From: Syntrophaceae bacterium
GTDB taxonomy: Bacteria; Desulfobacterota; Syntrophia; Syntrophales; Smithellaceae
Assembly: GCA_016927935.1 (NCBI GenBank)
Contig: JAFGLS010000175.1
Coordinates: forward strand, 1 to 37,633
DNA length: 37,633 nt
Direction of reading: 5' to 3'
Numbering within the stretch: position 1 is the first letter of the stretch; the number at the start of each line of letters is the position of its first letter. Below, in pieces: positions 28,243 through 36,650 of this stretch. Below the pieces are notes generated by a model. That model was not told the origin of the DNA and ran no database searches. It worked only from the letters and a program-made list of their open reading frames with translations. Made by a program: the position numbers and the translations under genes.

Positions 28243-29772
28243 ATGTTTGTAAAAGTAAACAGCATGAGCATTATTGGCATGGAGTCATATCCTGTATTTG
28301 TGGAAGTGGACACATCACAGGGGTTGCCTCAATTTTCCACCGTTGGTTTGCCTGATGCTTCGGTTAAGGAAAGCAGAGACCGAATTAAAGCTGCTATAAA
28401 AAATTCCGGCTATCGTTTCCCTCGCAGTCATGTAACCATTAATCTTGCTCCTGCCGATATTAAAAAGGAAGGTACGGGTTTCGATCTTCCTATAGCGGTT
28501 GGTATTCTAGCTGCGGAAGAATTAATTAAAGAAGACAATTTAAAAAATTGTTTTTTTATCGGAGAACTATCTCTTGATGGTAGTGTTAAAAGGGTAAACG
28601 GTGTTCTGCCCGCTGCCTTCAAGGCAAAAGAAATAGGAATAAAATCGGTCTTTGTTCCTGAAGAAAACGCCGCAGAGGCGGCTATGGTAGAAGGGATTAA
28701 CGTGATTCCGATAAAAACTTTACCGGATGTTGTAGAATTTTTGGAAGGCAGAAAAAAAATTGACTTACTTTCTATGGATGTGGATAAAATTTTCCAAAAA
28801 ACAAATAAATATGATGTGGATTTTAATGAAATAAAGGGGCAAAAGCAGGCGAAAAGAGCGTTGGAAATTGCCGCCGCCGGCGGTCATAATGTTCTGATGA
28901 TTGGGCCACCAGGTTCCGGAAAGAGTATGCTCGCCAAAAGATTGCCCACTATTTTACCCGACCTTTCATTTGACGAAGCTATTGAGGTAACAAAAGTTTT
29001 TTCTATCGCCGGCTTTCTGAATAAAGATGAAACACTTATGGCGGTTCGTCCATTCCGTTCGCCGCATCATACCATATCCGATGCTGGCTTGGTTGGAGGC
29101 GGACAGACGCCGCGTCCCGGTGAAATAAGTCTTGCTCATTTGGGAGTGCTTTTTTTGGATGAACTGCCTGAATTTAAGAAAAACGTGCTGGAAGCTCTGC
29201 GCCAACCTTTGGAAGACGGCACGATAACAATCGCGCGCTCTTCTGTGTCTGCTTCATTTCCAGCGAAATTTATGCTGGTGGCCGCGATGAACCCATGTCC
29301 CTGCGGTTATCTGGGCGACCGCGTTCATACCTGCCGCTGCAGTCCTCAGCAAATCCGTCAATATCAGTCTAAAATATCCGGTCCGCTTCTGGACAGAATA
29401 GATTTACATATTGAAGTGCCTTCGGTTAAATATAGGGCTTTGTCCGATAAAGAAATTGGTGAATCTTCCATAGCAGTCAAAGAGCGCGTCAATAAGGCTC
29501 GTGATTTGCAGAAAAAGCGCTTTGGTCATAAGGATGTTCTTTGTAACGCCCGGATGACGGAAAAGCAGATTCGGAAATTTTGCCAGATAGATGAAGAAGC
29601 TCATAAACTCATTGAAATGGCTATTGAAAAACTGGGATTAAGTGCTCGGGCGGTAAATAGAGTATTGAAAGTGTCCCGTACAATTGCTGATTTAGAAAGG
29701 GATGAATCAATCAGGTCTTCTTATATCGCCGAGGCAATTCAGTACCGAAATCTTGATAGAAGTATTATTTAA
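28243..29772 (+). CDS. comM: ComM/YifB-family Mg-chelatase-like AAA+ ATPase
   Basis: ComM is a hexameric helicase that promotes branch migration when transformed or other single-stranded DNA is integrated. The 509-residue protein starts MFVKVNSMSIIGMESYPVFVEVD. It has the N-terminal ChlI-like domain (about 20-140), the AAA+ core with Walker A GPPGSGKS at 221-228, Walker B VLFLDELPEF, the sensor region AMNPCPCGYLGD with the Cys-rich CRCSP stretch, and a C-terminal Mg-chelatase helical domain. ATG at 28243 is preferred to the TTG at 28225: AAGAAGG lies just upstream and relatives start here. It probably forms a monocistronic unit. Confidence 0.92.
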   Translation: MFVKVNSMSIIGMESYPVFVEVDTSQGLPQFSTVGLPDASVKESRDRIKAAIKNSGYRFPRSHVTINLAPADIKKEGTGFDLPIAVGILAAEELIKEDNLKNCFFIGELSLDGSVKRVNGVLPAAFKAKEIGIKSVFVPEENAAEAAMVEGINVIPIKTLPDVVEFLEGRKKIDLLSMDVDKIFQKTNKYDVDFNEIKGQKQAKRALEIAAAGGHNVLMIGPPGSGKSMLAKRLPTILPDLSFDEAIEVTKVFSIAGFLNKDETLMAVRPFRSPHHTISDAGLVGGGQTPRPGEISLAHLGVLFLDELPEFKKNVLEALRQPLEDGTITIARSSVSASFPAKFMLVAAMNPCPCGYLGDRVHTCRCSPQQIRQYQSKISGPLLDRIDLHIEVPSVKYRALSDKEIGESSIAVKERVNKARDLQKKRFGHKDVLCNARMTEKQIRKFCQIDEEAHKLIEMAIEKLGLSARAVNRVLKVSRTIADLERDESIRSSYIAEAIQYRNLDRSII

Positions 29773-29859
29773 TGCTATGTCAAAGCAAAAAAATTAATGC
29801 CAGACCAACTTTCGGGTAAAAAAATGTAGACATACAGCATTCTAAGGAAAGAGGTATTT

Positions 29860-30957
29860 ATGAGAATTAAAATCATCAAAGCTTCCCCCAAAAAAATGAA
29901 GACAAAACCAAAAGATGAATCCAAGTTGGGTTTTGGCAAGATATTTACCGACCATTTTTTTAATATGAAATACAAGGATGGTAAAGGCTGGTATGACGCC
30001 GTTATTGAACCATACCGGCCCTTGAAATTAGACCCAACGGCAATGTGTCTTCATTATGCGCAGGAAATATTTGAAGGTCTTAAGGCTTACCGCGGTCCAA
30101 ATGACGAAATTTATCTTTTCCGCCCGACAGAAAATATCAAAAGAATGAATTCGTCCGCCGAAAGACTTTGCATGGCGCAAATTGATGAAGAAATTTTTAT
30201 GGAAGCCCTGAAAAAAATGGTGATTCTGGAAAAAGATTGGATTCCGAGAGGTTCAGGGACATCTCTTTATATTCGTCCGACGTTGATAGCAACAGAAGCG
30301 GCGCTGGGAGTTCATCCATCCAATGAATATCTCTTTTTTATAGTTGTGGGGCCGGTAGGAGCTTATTATCCGCAGGGATTTATGCCGACAAAAATTTATG
30401 TGTCGGAAGAATATGTGCGAGCCGCGAAGGGTGGAACCGGTTTTATAAAAGCAGCGGGTAATTATGCCGCCAGCCTTTACGCCAGCCGCATTGCCACTGG
30501 TATGGGTTATACTCAGGTCCTCTGGTTGGATGCCAAAGAAAACAAATACGTGGAAGAGGTCGGCACGAGCAATATATTTTTCCTTATTAGTGATGAATTA
30601 ATTACTCCACCGCTGACCGGAACAATACTGCCCGGGGTTACCCGTAATTCCGTGGTTAAGTTAGCCAATTATTTAGGTGTGAAAGTTGCGGAAAGATTAT
30701 TGACTATAGATGAAGTTATCTCATCTTTGGAAAAAGGAACTCTGAAAGAATCTTTTGCCTCGGGAACGGCGGCGATAGTTTCTCCCGTTGGACAAATTTA
30801 TTTCCGTAAAAAAGAATATTTAATCAACGGAGGAAAGACCGGTCCGTTGACGGAAAAATTATACAATGAAATTCTACAAATTCAGTATGGATTGAAAGAA
30901 GATCCTTTCGGTTGGCGGGTCAAGATATTGGAAGGGAAAAAGACTAAAAAGAAGTAA
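29860..30957 (+). CDS. ilvE: Branched-chain amino acid aminotransferase
   Basis: This class IV PLP enzyme exchanges the amino group between glutamate and leucine, isoleucine or valine. At 365 residues it belongs to the longer, eukaryote/Gram-positive-like BCAT group. It has FGKIFTDHFFNMKY, ALHYAQEIFEGLKAYRG-type sequence near 64-79, RPTLIATEAALGVHPS, Lys197 (the Schiff-base lysine in FIKAAGNYAASL), EEVGTSNIFF at 232-241 and LPGVTRNSV. GAGGT precedes the ATG. It stands alone, 87 bases after comM; branched-chain biosynthesis genes are not nearby. Confidence 0.93.
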   Translation: MRIKIIKASPKKMKTKPKDESKLGFGKIFTDHFFNMKYKDGKGWYDAVIEPYRPLKLDPTAMCLHYAQEIFEGLKAYRGPNDEIYLFRPTENIKRMNSSAERLCMAQIDEEIFMEALKKMVILEKDWIPRGSGTSLYIRPTLIATEAALGVHPSNEYLFFIVVGPVGAYYPQGFMPTKIYVSEEYVRAAKGGTGFIKAAGNYAASLYASRIATGMGYTQVLWLDAKENKYVEEVGTSNIFFLISDELITPPLTGTILPGVTRNSVVKLANYLGVKVAERLLTIDEVISSLEKGTLKESFASGTAAIVSPVGQIYFRKKEYLINGGKTGPLTEKLYNEILQIQYGLKEDPFGWRVKILEGKKTKKK

Positions 30958-31009
30958 ATCTTAACTTTTCTTCTTTGATACAGGCACTTAGATTTGTATT
31001 CAACAAAAC

Positions 31010-31042
31010 TGTGGATATGGTTGTTGATAACTTTGTTGATAA
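31010..31042. promoter_or_regulatory. Cluster of three DnaA-box-like 9-mers
   Basis: TGTGGATAT (31010-31018), TGTTGATAA (31022-31030) and TGTTGATAA (31034-31042) recur every 12 bases. Each differs from the TGTGGATAA form of the DnaA box by one base. The 241-base gap 30958-31198 is A/T-rich after them. It may be a DnaA-binding site; an origin is not shown. Confidence 0.3.
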
Positions 31043-31198
31043 GCGCTGTAAGTGCGTAATTGTTACGATTTTACACCAAATTGCACAAGGTTTGGGCAAA
31101 TAAAATAGTAAATATAATCAATAGTTTATTGATATTGCCTTTCATCATCATCACCTGTACCGCATGAATAAAGGAAGATATAAACTTCATAGAAAAAA

Positions 31199-31933
31199 AT
31201 GTGCCACAGGAAGCTGATTTTTTATCAAAAAATGACAAAAGTTTTTTTCAAAATAAATAAGCTATTTACACCAGCAGAGATTGTTCTTTTCCTTATTTTA
31301 TCGCTGCTGGCTCTGCCTGCTTGTGTTTTTCCCGAAGAACTTCAATCGGTTGACGATGTCGTGCAGAAGCTTCAGAGCACTTATGAAAAAACAAAAGACC
31401 TGAAAGCTGATTTCATTCAGGAGACAGCCATAAAATCAATCAAGAAAACAGAAAAAGAAGAAGGCATTGTTTTTTTTAAGAATCCAAAGAACATGTCTTG
31501 GAATTACTCAAAACCACAAGGTAAAAAACTGGTGATTAACAGCCGGAAAGCGTGGCTGTATCTTCCGCAGGAAAAAGCGGTCTATGTGCAGAAATCGGAA
31601 AGTATTTTCCAATCGAAGTTTTTAATTAACTTTTTTTCCGGGACAGGGAAGTTACAGAATGATTTCTTAATAAAATACGCCGAATCAGGAGCTTTGGACG
31701 AAGACGGTAATTATATGCTCAAGCTGATACCTAAAGAAAAAACAGTTGCCTGCAATTCAGTCCAGATGACCATTGATAAAAAAAATTTTTATATTTTGCT
31801 GGTAGGCTTTGATGATGCTTTGGGTAATTCCACCACGTTGAAATTTTCCAATATCGATATAAATACAGGACTTACGGAGAAGTTATTTCAATTCAAACCT
31901 CCGAAGGGAGTCCAGGTATTTGAAATGCCGTAA
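31199..31933 (+). CDS. lolA: Outer-membrane lipoprotein carrier LolA
   Basis: LolA carries lipoproteins through the periplasm from LolCDE to the outer membrane. The 244-residue frame has a hydrophobic export signal at about 27-40. The mature LolA pattern follows: VDDVVQKLQSTYEKTKDLKADFIQETAI, EEGIVFFKNPKNMSWNYSKPQGKKLVINSRKAWLYLPQEKAVYVQ, then the second half ending LFQFKPPKGVQVF. LPAC before VFPEE loosely resembles a lipobox, but LolA is normally soluble. The start is uncertain: ATG at 31199 and ATG at 31232 (11 codons later) are both possible and neither has a well-placed ribosome-binding site; the shorter gives a more normal signal peptide. Confidence 0.88.
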   Translation: MCHRKLIFYQKMTKVFFKINKLFTPAEIVLFLILSLLALPACVFPEELQSVDDVVQKLQSTYEKTKDLKADFIQETAIKSIKKTEKEEGIVFFKNPKNMSWNYSKPQGKKLVINSRKAWLYLPQEKAVYVQKSESIFQSKFLINFFSGTGKLQNDFLIKYAESGALDEDGNYMLKLIPKEKTVACNSVQMTIDKKNFYILLVGFDDALGNSTTLKFSNIDINTGLTEKLFQFKPPKGVQVFEMP

Positions 31934-31943
31934 TTATAGACGG

Positions 31944-32861
31944 TTATTTATCAAAGGGATTTTCACTGTCAAAATCCGGTGTCAGTTCATAGTCGTTAAC
32001 CTCCTGAACAAATAAATTATTGAAACCGAGATCAAGAGCATAATCCGTAAGTTGTTTATATTCACTTTTGGTGATTCTGCGTTTCAAGTTCGGGTGGTTG
32101 CGTACCTTGGCAGTCGGCGTGTATTGAGACATCAGGCTTAGGTAAACATTTCGAGAAATTTCTTTTCTGATTAATCTTAAAACCTCTTTGGAATTTTCTA
32201 TTCTGCCGGGTAAAACCAGATGACGAATAATTACGCCTTTTTGAGCCACACCACTTTTTAATTCCAGCTCGTCGCCAACCTGGCGCACCATTTCTTTTAT
32301 CGAATCCAGGGCGAAGCGTGTATATTCCGGTGCCGAGGAAAACATTACTGCATCTTCCTCCAGACCATATTTAAAGTCCGGCAGATATATTTCCACCATG
32401 CCGTCAAGCGATTTAATGATTTCCGGGTCTTCATAACCTCCGCAATTATAAACGAAAGGAATATTCAAGCCTTGCGCGCGTGCCATAAGCAGGGCTTCCA
32501 TAATCAGCGGAGTCTGCGACGTTGGTGTTACCGGTTCAACATTATGGCACTGCCTGTTTTGCAGGTCGAGCATTACCTCGGCCAATTGTCTGGAGCTAAG
32601 CTCTTTACCTTCTGAAGAGTGAGAAATTTGATAATTCTGACAATAGATACAGCCTAAGTTGCAGGAAGAAAGGAAAATAGTGCCGGCACCGTTTTTTCCG
32701 GAGAGTGGTGGCTCTTCACCGTGGTGTACCAGTGCGCAATCCATGATAATTTTTGCGGGGAGGCGGCAAAAGCCCAATTCTCCTTTGATGCGATCGACAT
32801 GACACTTGCGGGGACAAAGAACGCAGTCTTTGTAGAAATCAAGAAGGGTCTGAATAATCAT
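31944..32861 (-). CDS. PflX-like radical SAM protein
   Basis: The 305-residue protein has the radical SAM cluster motif CNLGCIYC (Cys67, Cys71, Cys74) in SSCNLGCIYCQNYQIS. LPDFKYG and the NCGGY stretch are typical of the pyruvate formate-lyase-activase-related PflX group. Before the barrel, a second cysteine set (Cys13, Cys16, Cys20, Cys32; CVLCPRKC...GFC) is also conserved in this group. The substrate is unknown; no glycyl-radical enzyme is nearby. It follows the patatin gene on the same strand with a 106-base gap containing a weak terminator. The ribosome-binding site is weak. It converges on lolA with 10 bases between stops. Confidence 0.85.
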   Translation of the reverse strand: MIIQTLLDFYKDCVLCPRKCHVDRIKGELGFCRLPAKIIMDCALVHHGEEPPLSGKNGAGTIFLSSCNLGCIYCQNYQISHSSEGKELSSRQLAEVMLDLQNRQCHNVEPVTPTSQTPLIMEALLMARAQGLNIPFVYNCGGYEDPEIIKSLDGMVEIYLPDFKYGLEEDAVMFSSAPEYTRFALDSIKEMVRQVGDELELKSGVAQKGVIIRHLVLPGRIENSKEVLRLIRKEISRNVYLSLMSQYTPTAKVRNHPNLKRRITKSEYKQLTDYALDLGFNNLFVQEVNDYELTPDFDSENPFDK

Positions 32862-32904
32862 ATTAAAACCAAAAAGTTTTAAGATTTAAGTAATTAAGTT
32901 TTAA

Positions 32905-32928
32905 GAAAAAAAGGATTGCGCGAAGCGC
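32905..32928 (-). terminator. Weak terminator after the patatin gene
   Basis: A short GCGC-TTC-GCGC hairpin (32918-32928) is followed on the minus strand by a run of about eight Ts (32905-32912). It lies about 40 bases after the patatin stop. The stem is only 4 bp, so confidence is low. Confidence 0.35.
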
Positions 32929-32967
32929 TTCAATTATACTTAACTCTTAACCCTTAAAACTGATTTG

Positions 32968-34035
32968 TTACAGCTTTTCCACTACGTCACGTATCTTTCC
33001 GCTTTCCACCAGTTCCAAAAAATCTTCTCCCAACGGTGCGGATAATTCCACAGCCGTGCGCCAGTTTTGAATCCTTGTCTCTGGGTCATCAATGAAAGTA
33101 ACAAGATCAGTTCGATTGGGAACTTTTCCGAGAGGAAGAGTTTCTATAAAAATTGGCGAAGGAAAAATCATTAAAACATTGCTTAAGGTATTAGCATCTG
33201 GTGTACGGCGTGTTATTTTTTTATCAAGCCAACCCGGAATTATTCTTTCCTGGTGATGAAAAAAAAGAACTATTTCATCTTCTTTGGCGGCAAACTGGTG
33301 AGTAAGATGATAATCAATAAGACCTCCATCGCGATAAACTCCACGGGGAGCGTCGTAAACATCGTGCACCCCTTTAATGACTAAGGGAATGGCTCCGGAG
33401 GCCAGGACGGCGTATCTAAAGTTTATTTCGTTAAGTTGTACACATTTCCCCCGGAACTGCGAATTCAGACAAAAGAACGGCGGTTTTGACGTGTTATAAA
33501 AAACGACCCTTTCCGCGAATTTATAAATATTTTCTCTGCTTAAATAATTAAACAAAAAGCAAGTTATTAAGCCTATTTTTTGTATCAAGGTGTTGTTAAA
33601 AGAGAGAAGTCCACGTGACCGTGATGTAATTACAATCAGCCGGTAATTTTTGTTAGCCATAGCGAAAGGAAGCGCGTCATCTTCCAGGTATTCATTGATG
33701 ATGCCGGTAATTTTTTCGAGTGTCGTTGCCGGTGTATCTTTTTTGGTGTATTGAACGTTTATATAGGTATCCAGCAATTTTTGGTAAGATTTTACCGCTT
33801 CCGGCTGGAGCCAGGCGGCGAAGCGGAAAGCACCTGCTGAGGAACCGACTAAATTAACGGGGTTTGCCCTTCCCAGAAAACTTCCCTGGAGAAGAGTCAA
33901 ATCGAATCCGCTGGCGATAAGCCAGCGAGGTCCCACCGCCGGTCCGAAATAAGTGGATATGGAATCAAAATTAAATCCGCCATCTTTAATGATTTTGTAG
34001 ATATTTTTACCGGCTTTTATTCTTATTCTGTTCAT
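32968..34035 (-). CDS. Patatin-like phospholipase
   Basis: The 355-residue protein has the patatin Ser-Asp dyad: GSSAG at 64-68 with Ser66 as nucleophile, and DGG with Asp236 in GVYRDGGLIDYHL. The oxyanion loop that usually comes before it (GGGxxG) is not obvious; the closest is the glycine-containing stretch around 30-45 (FGPAVGPRW). No signal peptide is visible. Patatins of this sort hydrolyse acyl esters of phospholipids or storage lipids; the actual substrate is unknown. It is transcribed away from proA, ahead of the radical SAM gene. Confidence 0.82.
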   Translation of the reverse strand: MNRIRIKAGKNIYKIIKDGGFNFDSISTYFGPAVGPRWLIASGFDLTLLQGSFLGRANPVNLVGSSAGAFRFAAWLQPEAVKSYQKLLDTYINVQYTKKDTPATTLEKITGIINEYLEDDALPFAMANKNYRLIVITSRSRGLLSFNNTLIQKIGLITCFLFNYLSRENIYKFAERVVFYNTSKPPFFCLNSQFRGKCVQLNEINFRYAVLASGAIPLVIKGVHDVYDAPRGVYRDGGLIDYHLTHQFAAKEDEIVLFFHHQERIIPGWLDKKITRRTPDANTLSNVLMIFPSPIFIETLPLGKVPNRTDLVTFIDDPETRIQNWRTAVELSAPLGEDFLELVESGKIRDVVEKL

Positions 34036-34059
34036 ACTACTTTGGTTTTGGCAAAAACC

Positions 34060-34088
34060 TTGACACGTGAATTTTTGTCTTGTAGATT
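34060..34088 (+). promoter_or_regulatory. Promoter-like sequence upstream of proA
   Basis: TTGACA (34060-34065), 17 bases, TAGATT (34083-34088). It is about 400 bases before proA with two repeat elements in between, so it may not be the main proA promoter. No other clear promoter was found closer. The gap 34036-34492 otherwise contains only the repeats. Confidence 0.3.
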
Positions 34089-34133
34089 GTCATCAGTAAT
34101 TCTTGTTGCTTGGTAGTGTTTCAGTAAAAGGAT

Positions 34134-34209
34134 GTCATATCGACCGTAGGGAGATATCTTTATAATCACCTGTGTTAAATCAGATTTCTCGCTTAGCTCG
34201 AAATGACAA
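34134..34209. repeat. Short inverted-repeat element, family A (second copy)
   Basis: The segment starts TGTCATATCGACCG and ends CTCGAAATGACA, imperfect inverted ends related to those of 5761-5853. Internally GGAGATATCTTT and AGATTTCTCGCTT mirror each other. It has no coding capacity. Confidence 0.55.
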
Positions 34210-34330
34210 TATTGTAAAGCTATTACTATGACACTACACTATCAGCTGAGAACAATAAATATTTTCAGATTATACTCTTTAAACGGGGCAGTTTTTATCA
34301 ATAATAAGTGAAAAAGCAAGTAAATTTTAA

Positions 34331-34410
34331 TGACACTCGCTGAAAGCAAGCTATGCGATGCTCGAAGCGTAAGTGGAATTATCCCAGGAGCGAAGCGACG
34401 CGGGATTAAA
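34331..34410. repeat. Palindromic intergenic repeat, family B (second copy)
   Basis: The segment carries GACACTCGCTG, CTCGAAGCGTAAGTGGA, TTATCCC, then GAAGCGACGCGGGAT, in the same order as the copy after lptE at 5601-5692. It lies about 80 bases before proA. Confidence 0.5.
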
Positions 34411-34492
34411 ACTTATTAAAGTTTATTGTTGAACCGGATTCCCAATCTTGTTTTGGTATTTTAGTAATGATTTTAATTTGAAGGACTCCATT

Positions 34493-35749
34493 ATGACTAT
34501 TAAAAATACTATGCGACAAATTGCTAAAAATGCGGCACTGGCGGCAAAAAAACTTTCCCGCGTGACAGAGGCTGAAAAAAACAAAGCTCTTTCGCGAATG
34601 GCGGAAGAACTCGAAAAAAACTATAAGTTTCTTCTGAATGAAAATTCCAAAGATGTGGTCAAAGCGAAGAAATCAGGCATTTCCAACGCAATGATTGAGC
34701 GCTTGACCCTAAAACAGGCCACAATTGAACAGATGGCCAAAGGAATAAGGGAAGTAGTCGCACTGCCTGATCCGGTTGGAAAAGTAATTTCCATGTGGCG
34801 GAGACCCAACGGGCTTTTAGTTGGCAGGATGCGCATTCCTTTGGGGGTTATCGGCATTATTTATGAATCTCGTCCTAACGTCACGGTTGACGCTTCGGCT
34901 CTCTGTTTGAAAGCGGGCAACGCCGTAATTTTGCGCGGCGGTTCCGAATCAATCAAATCCAATCTGTCAATTGCTTCCATTCTGCAGGGAGTGTTGCGGG
35001 AAACATCAATACCTGTAAACGCAATCCAGGTGATTCCGATTACAGACCGTGAAGCCGTATCGGAAATGCTGAAGATGGAAGAATACATTGACTTAATCAT
35101 TCCCCGCGGCGGAGAGGAATTGATTCGTGCTGTGGTTTCCCAATCGAGAATACCGGTAATCAAGCACTACAAGGGAGTATGTCATATTTTTGTGGACGTC
35201 AGCGCTGATATTGATATGGCCGTCAAAATTTGTCTGAACGCCAAGACTCAGCGTCCGGGTGTCTGCAATGCCATGGAAACTTTACTGGTACATCAAGACA
35301 TAGCCGCCAAATTCCTGCCACAGGCAGTAAATAAATTAAAAAAAGCGGGCGTTGTGATAAGGGGATGTGAAAAAACGAAGGTAATCCTGAAAGGTATTGA
35401 AAAAGCCCGGGAAGATGACTGGTACGCGGAATATCTGGATTTAATCCTCGCGGTAAAGGTCGTGGATAATATTGATGAAGCCATCGCTCATATTGAAAAA
35501 TACGGCTCTTTGCATACAGAATCAATAATTACGAGTGATTACACCAATTCCCAGCGCTTTTTGAACGAAGTAAATTCTTCGACCGTGCTGGTTAATGCTT
35601 CCACGCGTTTCAGCGACGGCTTTGAACTGGGTCTGGGCGCCGAAATCGGTATTTCCACAACAAAGCTTCACGCGTTCGGTCCTATGGGACTGGAAGAACT
35701 AACGACAACGAAATTTATAATTTACGGCAACGGGCAGATTAGAACATGA
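34493..35749 (+). CDS. proA: Gamma-glutamyl phosphate reductase
   Basis: ProA reduces gamma-glutamyl phosphate to glutamate-5-semialdehyde with NADPH in proline synthesis. The 418-residue product has the length of the Escherichia coli enzyme. It shows [60 protein letters not shown] and the catalytic Cys258 in [15 protein letters not shown]. The frame extends to 34448, but ATG at 34493 is preferred: AAGGA (34481-34485) is 7 bases upstream and [14 protein letters not shown] fits the family. proB is not adjacent. Its last codons overlap nadD as ATGA. Confidence 0.95.
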   Translation: MTIKNTMRQIAKNAALAAKKLSRVTEAEKNKALSRMAEELEKNYKFLLNENSKDVVKAKKSGISNAMIERLTLKQATIEQMAKGIREVVALPDPVGKVISMWRRPNGLLVGRMRIPLGVIGIIYESRPNVTVDASALCLKAGNAVILRGGSESIKSNLSIASILQGVLRETSIPVNAIQVIPITDREAVSEMLKMEEYIDLIIPRGGEELIRAVVSQSRIPVIKHYKGVCHIFVDVSADIDMAVKICLNAKTQRPGVCNAMETLLVHQDIAAKFLPQAVNKLKKAGVVIRGCEKTKVILKGIEKAREDDWYAEYLDLILAVKVVDNIDEAIAHIEKYGSLHTESIITSDYTNSQRFLNEVNSSTVLVNASTRFSDGFELGLGAEIGISTTKLHAFGPMGLEELTTTKFIIYGNGQIRT

Positions 35750-36393
35750 AATGGGGAATTTTAGGGGGAACTTTTGATCCGATTCATTTCGGACACCTGC
35801 GCGGCGCGGAAGAGATGCTGGAAATTTTCAATCTGAACCGCATAATTTTTGTGCCGTCATCAAGGCCACCGCATAAGCTGGAAGCTAAAATAACGTCTTT
35901 TAATCACCGCGAACAAATGATTCGTCTGGCGATTGAAGACAATGTCAATTTTTCCTTTTCCGAAGTGGAGAAATTACGCGCCGGCAAGTCTTATTCCGTG
36001 GAAACCGTCGAATACATTCTCAACAAGTATATGGAAGATCTAGATCTGTACTTCATTGTCGGACAGGATGCTTTTCAGGCGATAACAACATGGAAGGATT
36101 GGGAGAGACTTCTGCTTTTATGCAACTTTGCAGTAATGACACGTCCCGGCTATAATGATATGAGGCTTGAAGGAATCCTGCCGAAAAAATTTGCCGCGCA
36201 ATTTATTTATAATAAAAAAATTGACGGGTTTAAAGGTCCGACAGGACATGCTATTTATTTTAGGCATACAACTTTTCTGGATATTTCATCATCGCGGATG
36301 AAAGAAATGATTAAAGCCGGAAAATCAATAAAATATCTTACCCCAGATAAGGTTCGCCAGTACATTATTAAAAACTCTTTGTATAAAAAATAA
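35746..36393 (+). CDS. nadD: Nicotinate-nucleotide adenylyltransferase
   Basis: NadD joins nicotinate mononucleotide and ATP to form deamido-NAD in NAD synthesis. The 215-residue protein is of usual size. It has [11 protein letters not shown] (7-17, with the HFGH nucleotide-binding site at 14-17), VPSSRPPHK, and the C-terminal [28 protein letters not shown]. It overlaps proA by 4 bases (ATGA), so translational coupling is expected. The proA-nadD order is common; rsfS, which often follows, is missing here and a repeat element comes next. Confidence 0.95.
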   Translation: MKWGILGGTFDPIHFGHLRGAEEMLEIFNLNRIIFVPSSRPPHKLEAKITSFNHREQMIRLAIEDNVNFSFSEVEKLRAGKSYSVETVEYILNKYMEDLDLYFIVGQDAFQAITTWKDWERLLLLCNFAVMTRPGYNDMRLEGILPKKFAAQFIYNKKIDGFKGPTGHAIYFRHTTFLDISSSRMKEMIKAGKSIKYLTPDKVRQYIIKNSLYKK

Positions 36394-36431
36394 TAGAAAA
36401 AAATTTTACAAACATTAAACGAACAATTTCT

Positions 36432-36639
36432 AATACCATTTCTAAATCAAAGATGATATTGCGGAGGCAGTGAAACTCGAATTACAGCTACGCAAGAAGC
36501 TGGAATTCGTTAGTTGAAGTGTCCCGCTTCAGCGGGGCTAGGCGGAGGCGACGAGGCGTATTATACATACGTTGAGGAAGCCGACAATCCCGATGCATCG
36601 GGACCAACAAAAATAGCGCTTTGAGTTAGAATTGGTATA
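36432..36639. mobile_element. MITE-like element with 21-bp imperfect terminal inverted repeats
   Basis: The left end (36432-36452) and the complement of the right end (36619-36639) agree at 18 of 21 positions by hand alignment; the core is ATACCA-TTCTAA. The 208-base interior contains small hairpins CCCGCTTCAGCGGG and CCCGATGCATCGGG and no open frame of note. The right end stops one base before the AGGAG of the crotonase gene, so the element forms its upstream region. No transposase is present, so any mobility would depend on one encoded elsewhere. Confidence 0.6.
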
Positions 36640-36650
36640 AGGAGAAGTAT

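Noticed and set aside
29772-29840. Long-range inverted repeat ATGCTATGTC / GACATACAGCAT before ilvE
   Set aside because: The arms are about 55 bases apart and need a gap to pair. This is likely chance in a short A/T-rich gap.
30958-31198. Chromosomal replication origin
   Set aside because: Only three imperfect DnaA-box-like words are present, and none of the usual origin neighbours (dnaA, dnaN, gidA, rpmH) is in the window. It is kept only as a DnaA-site candidate.
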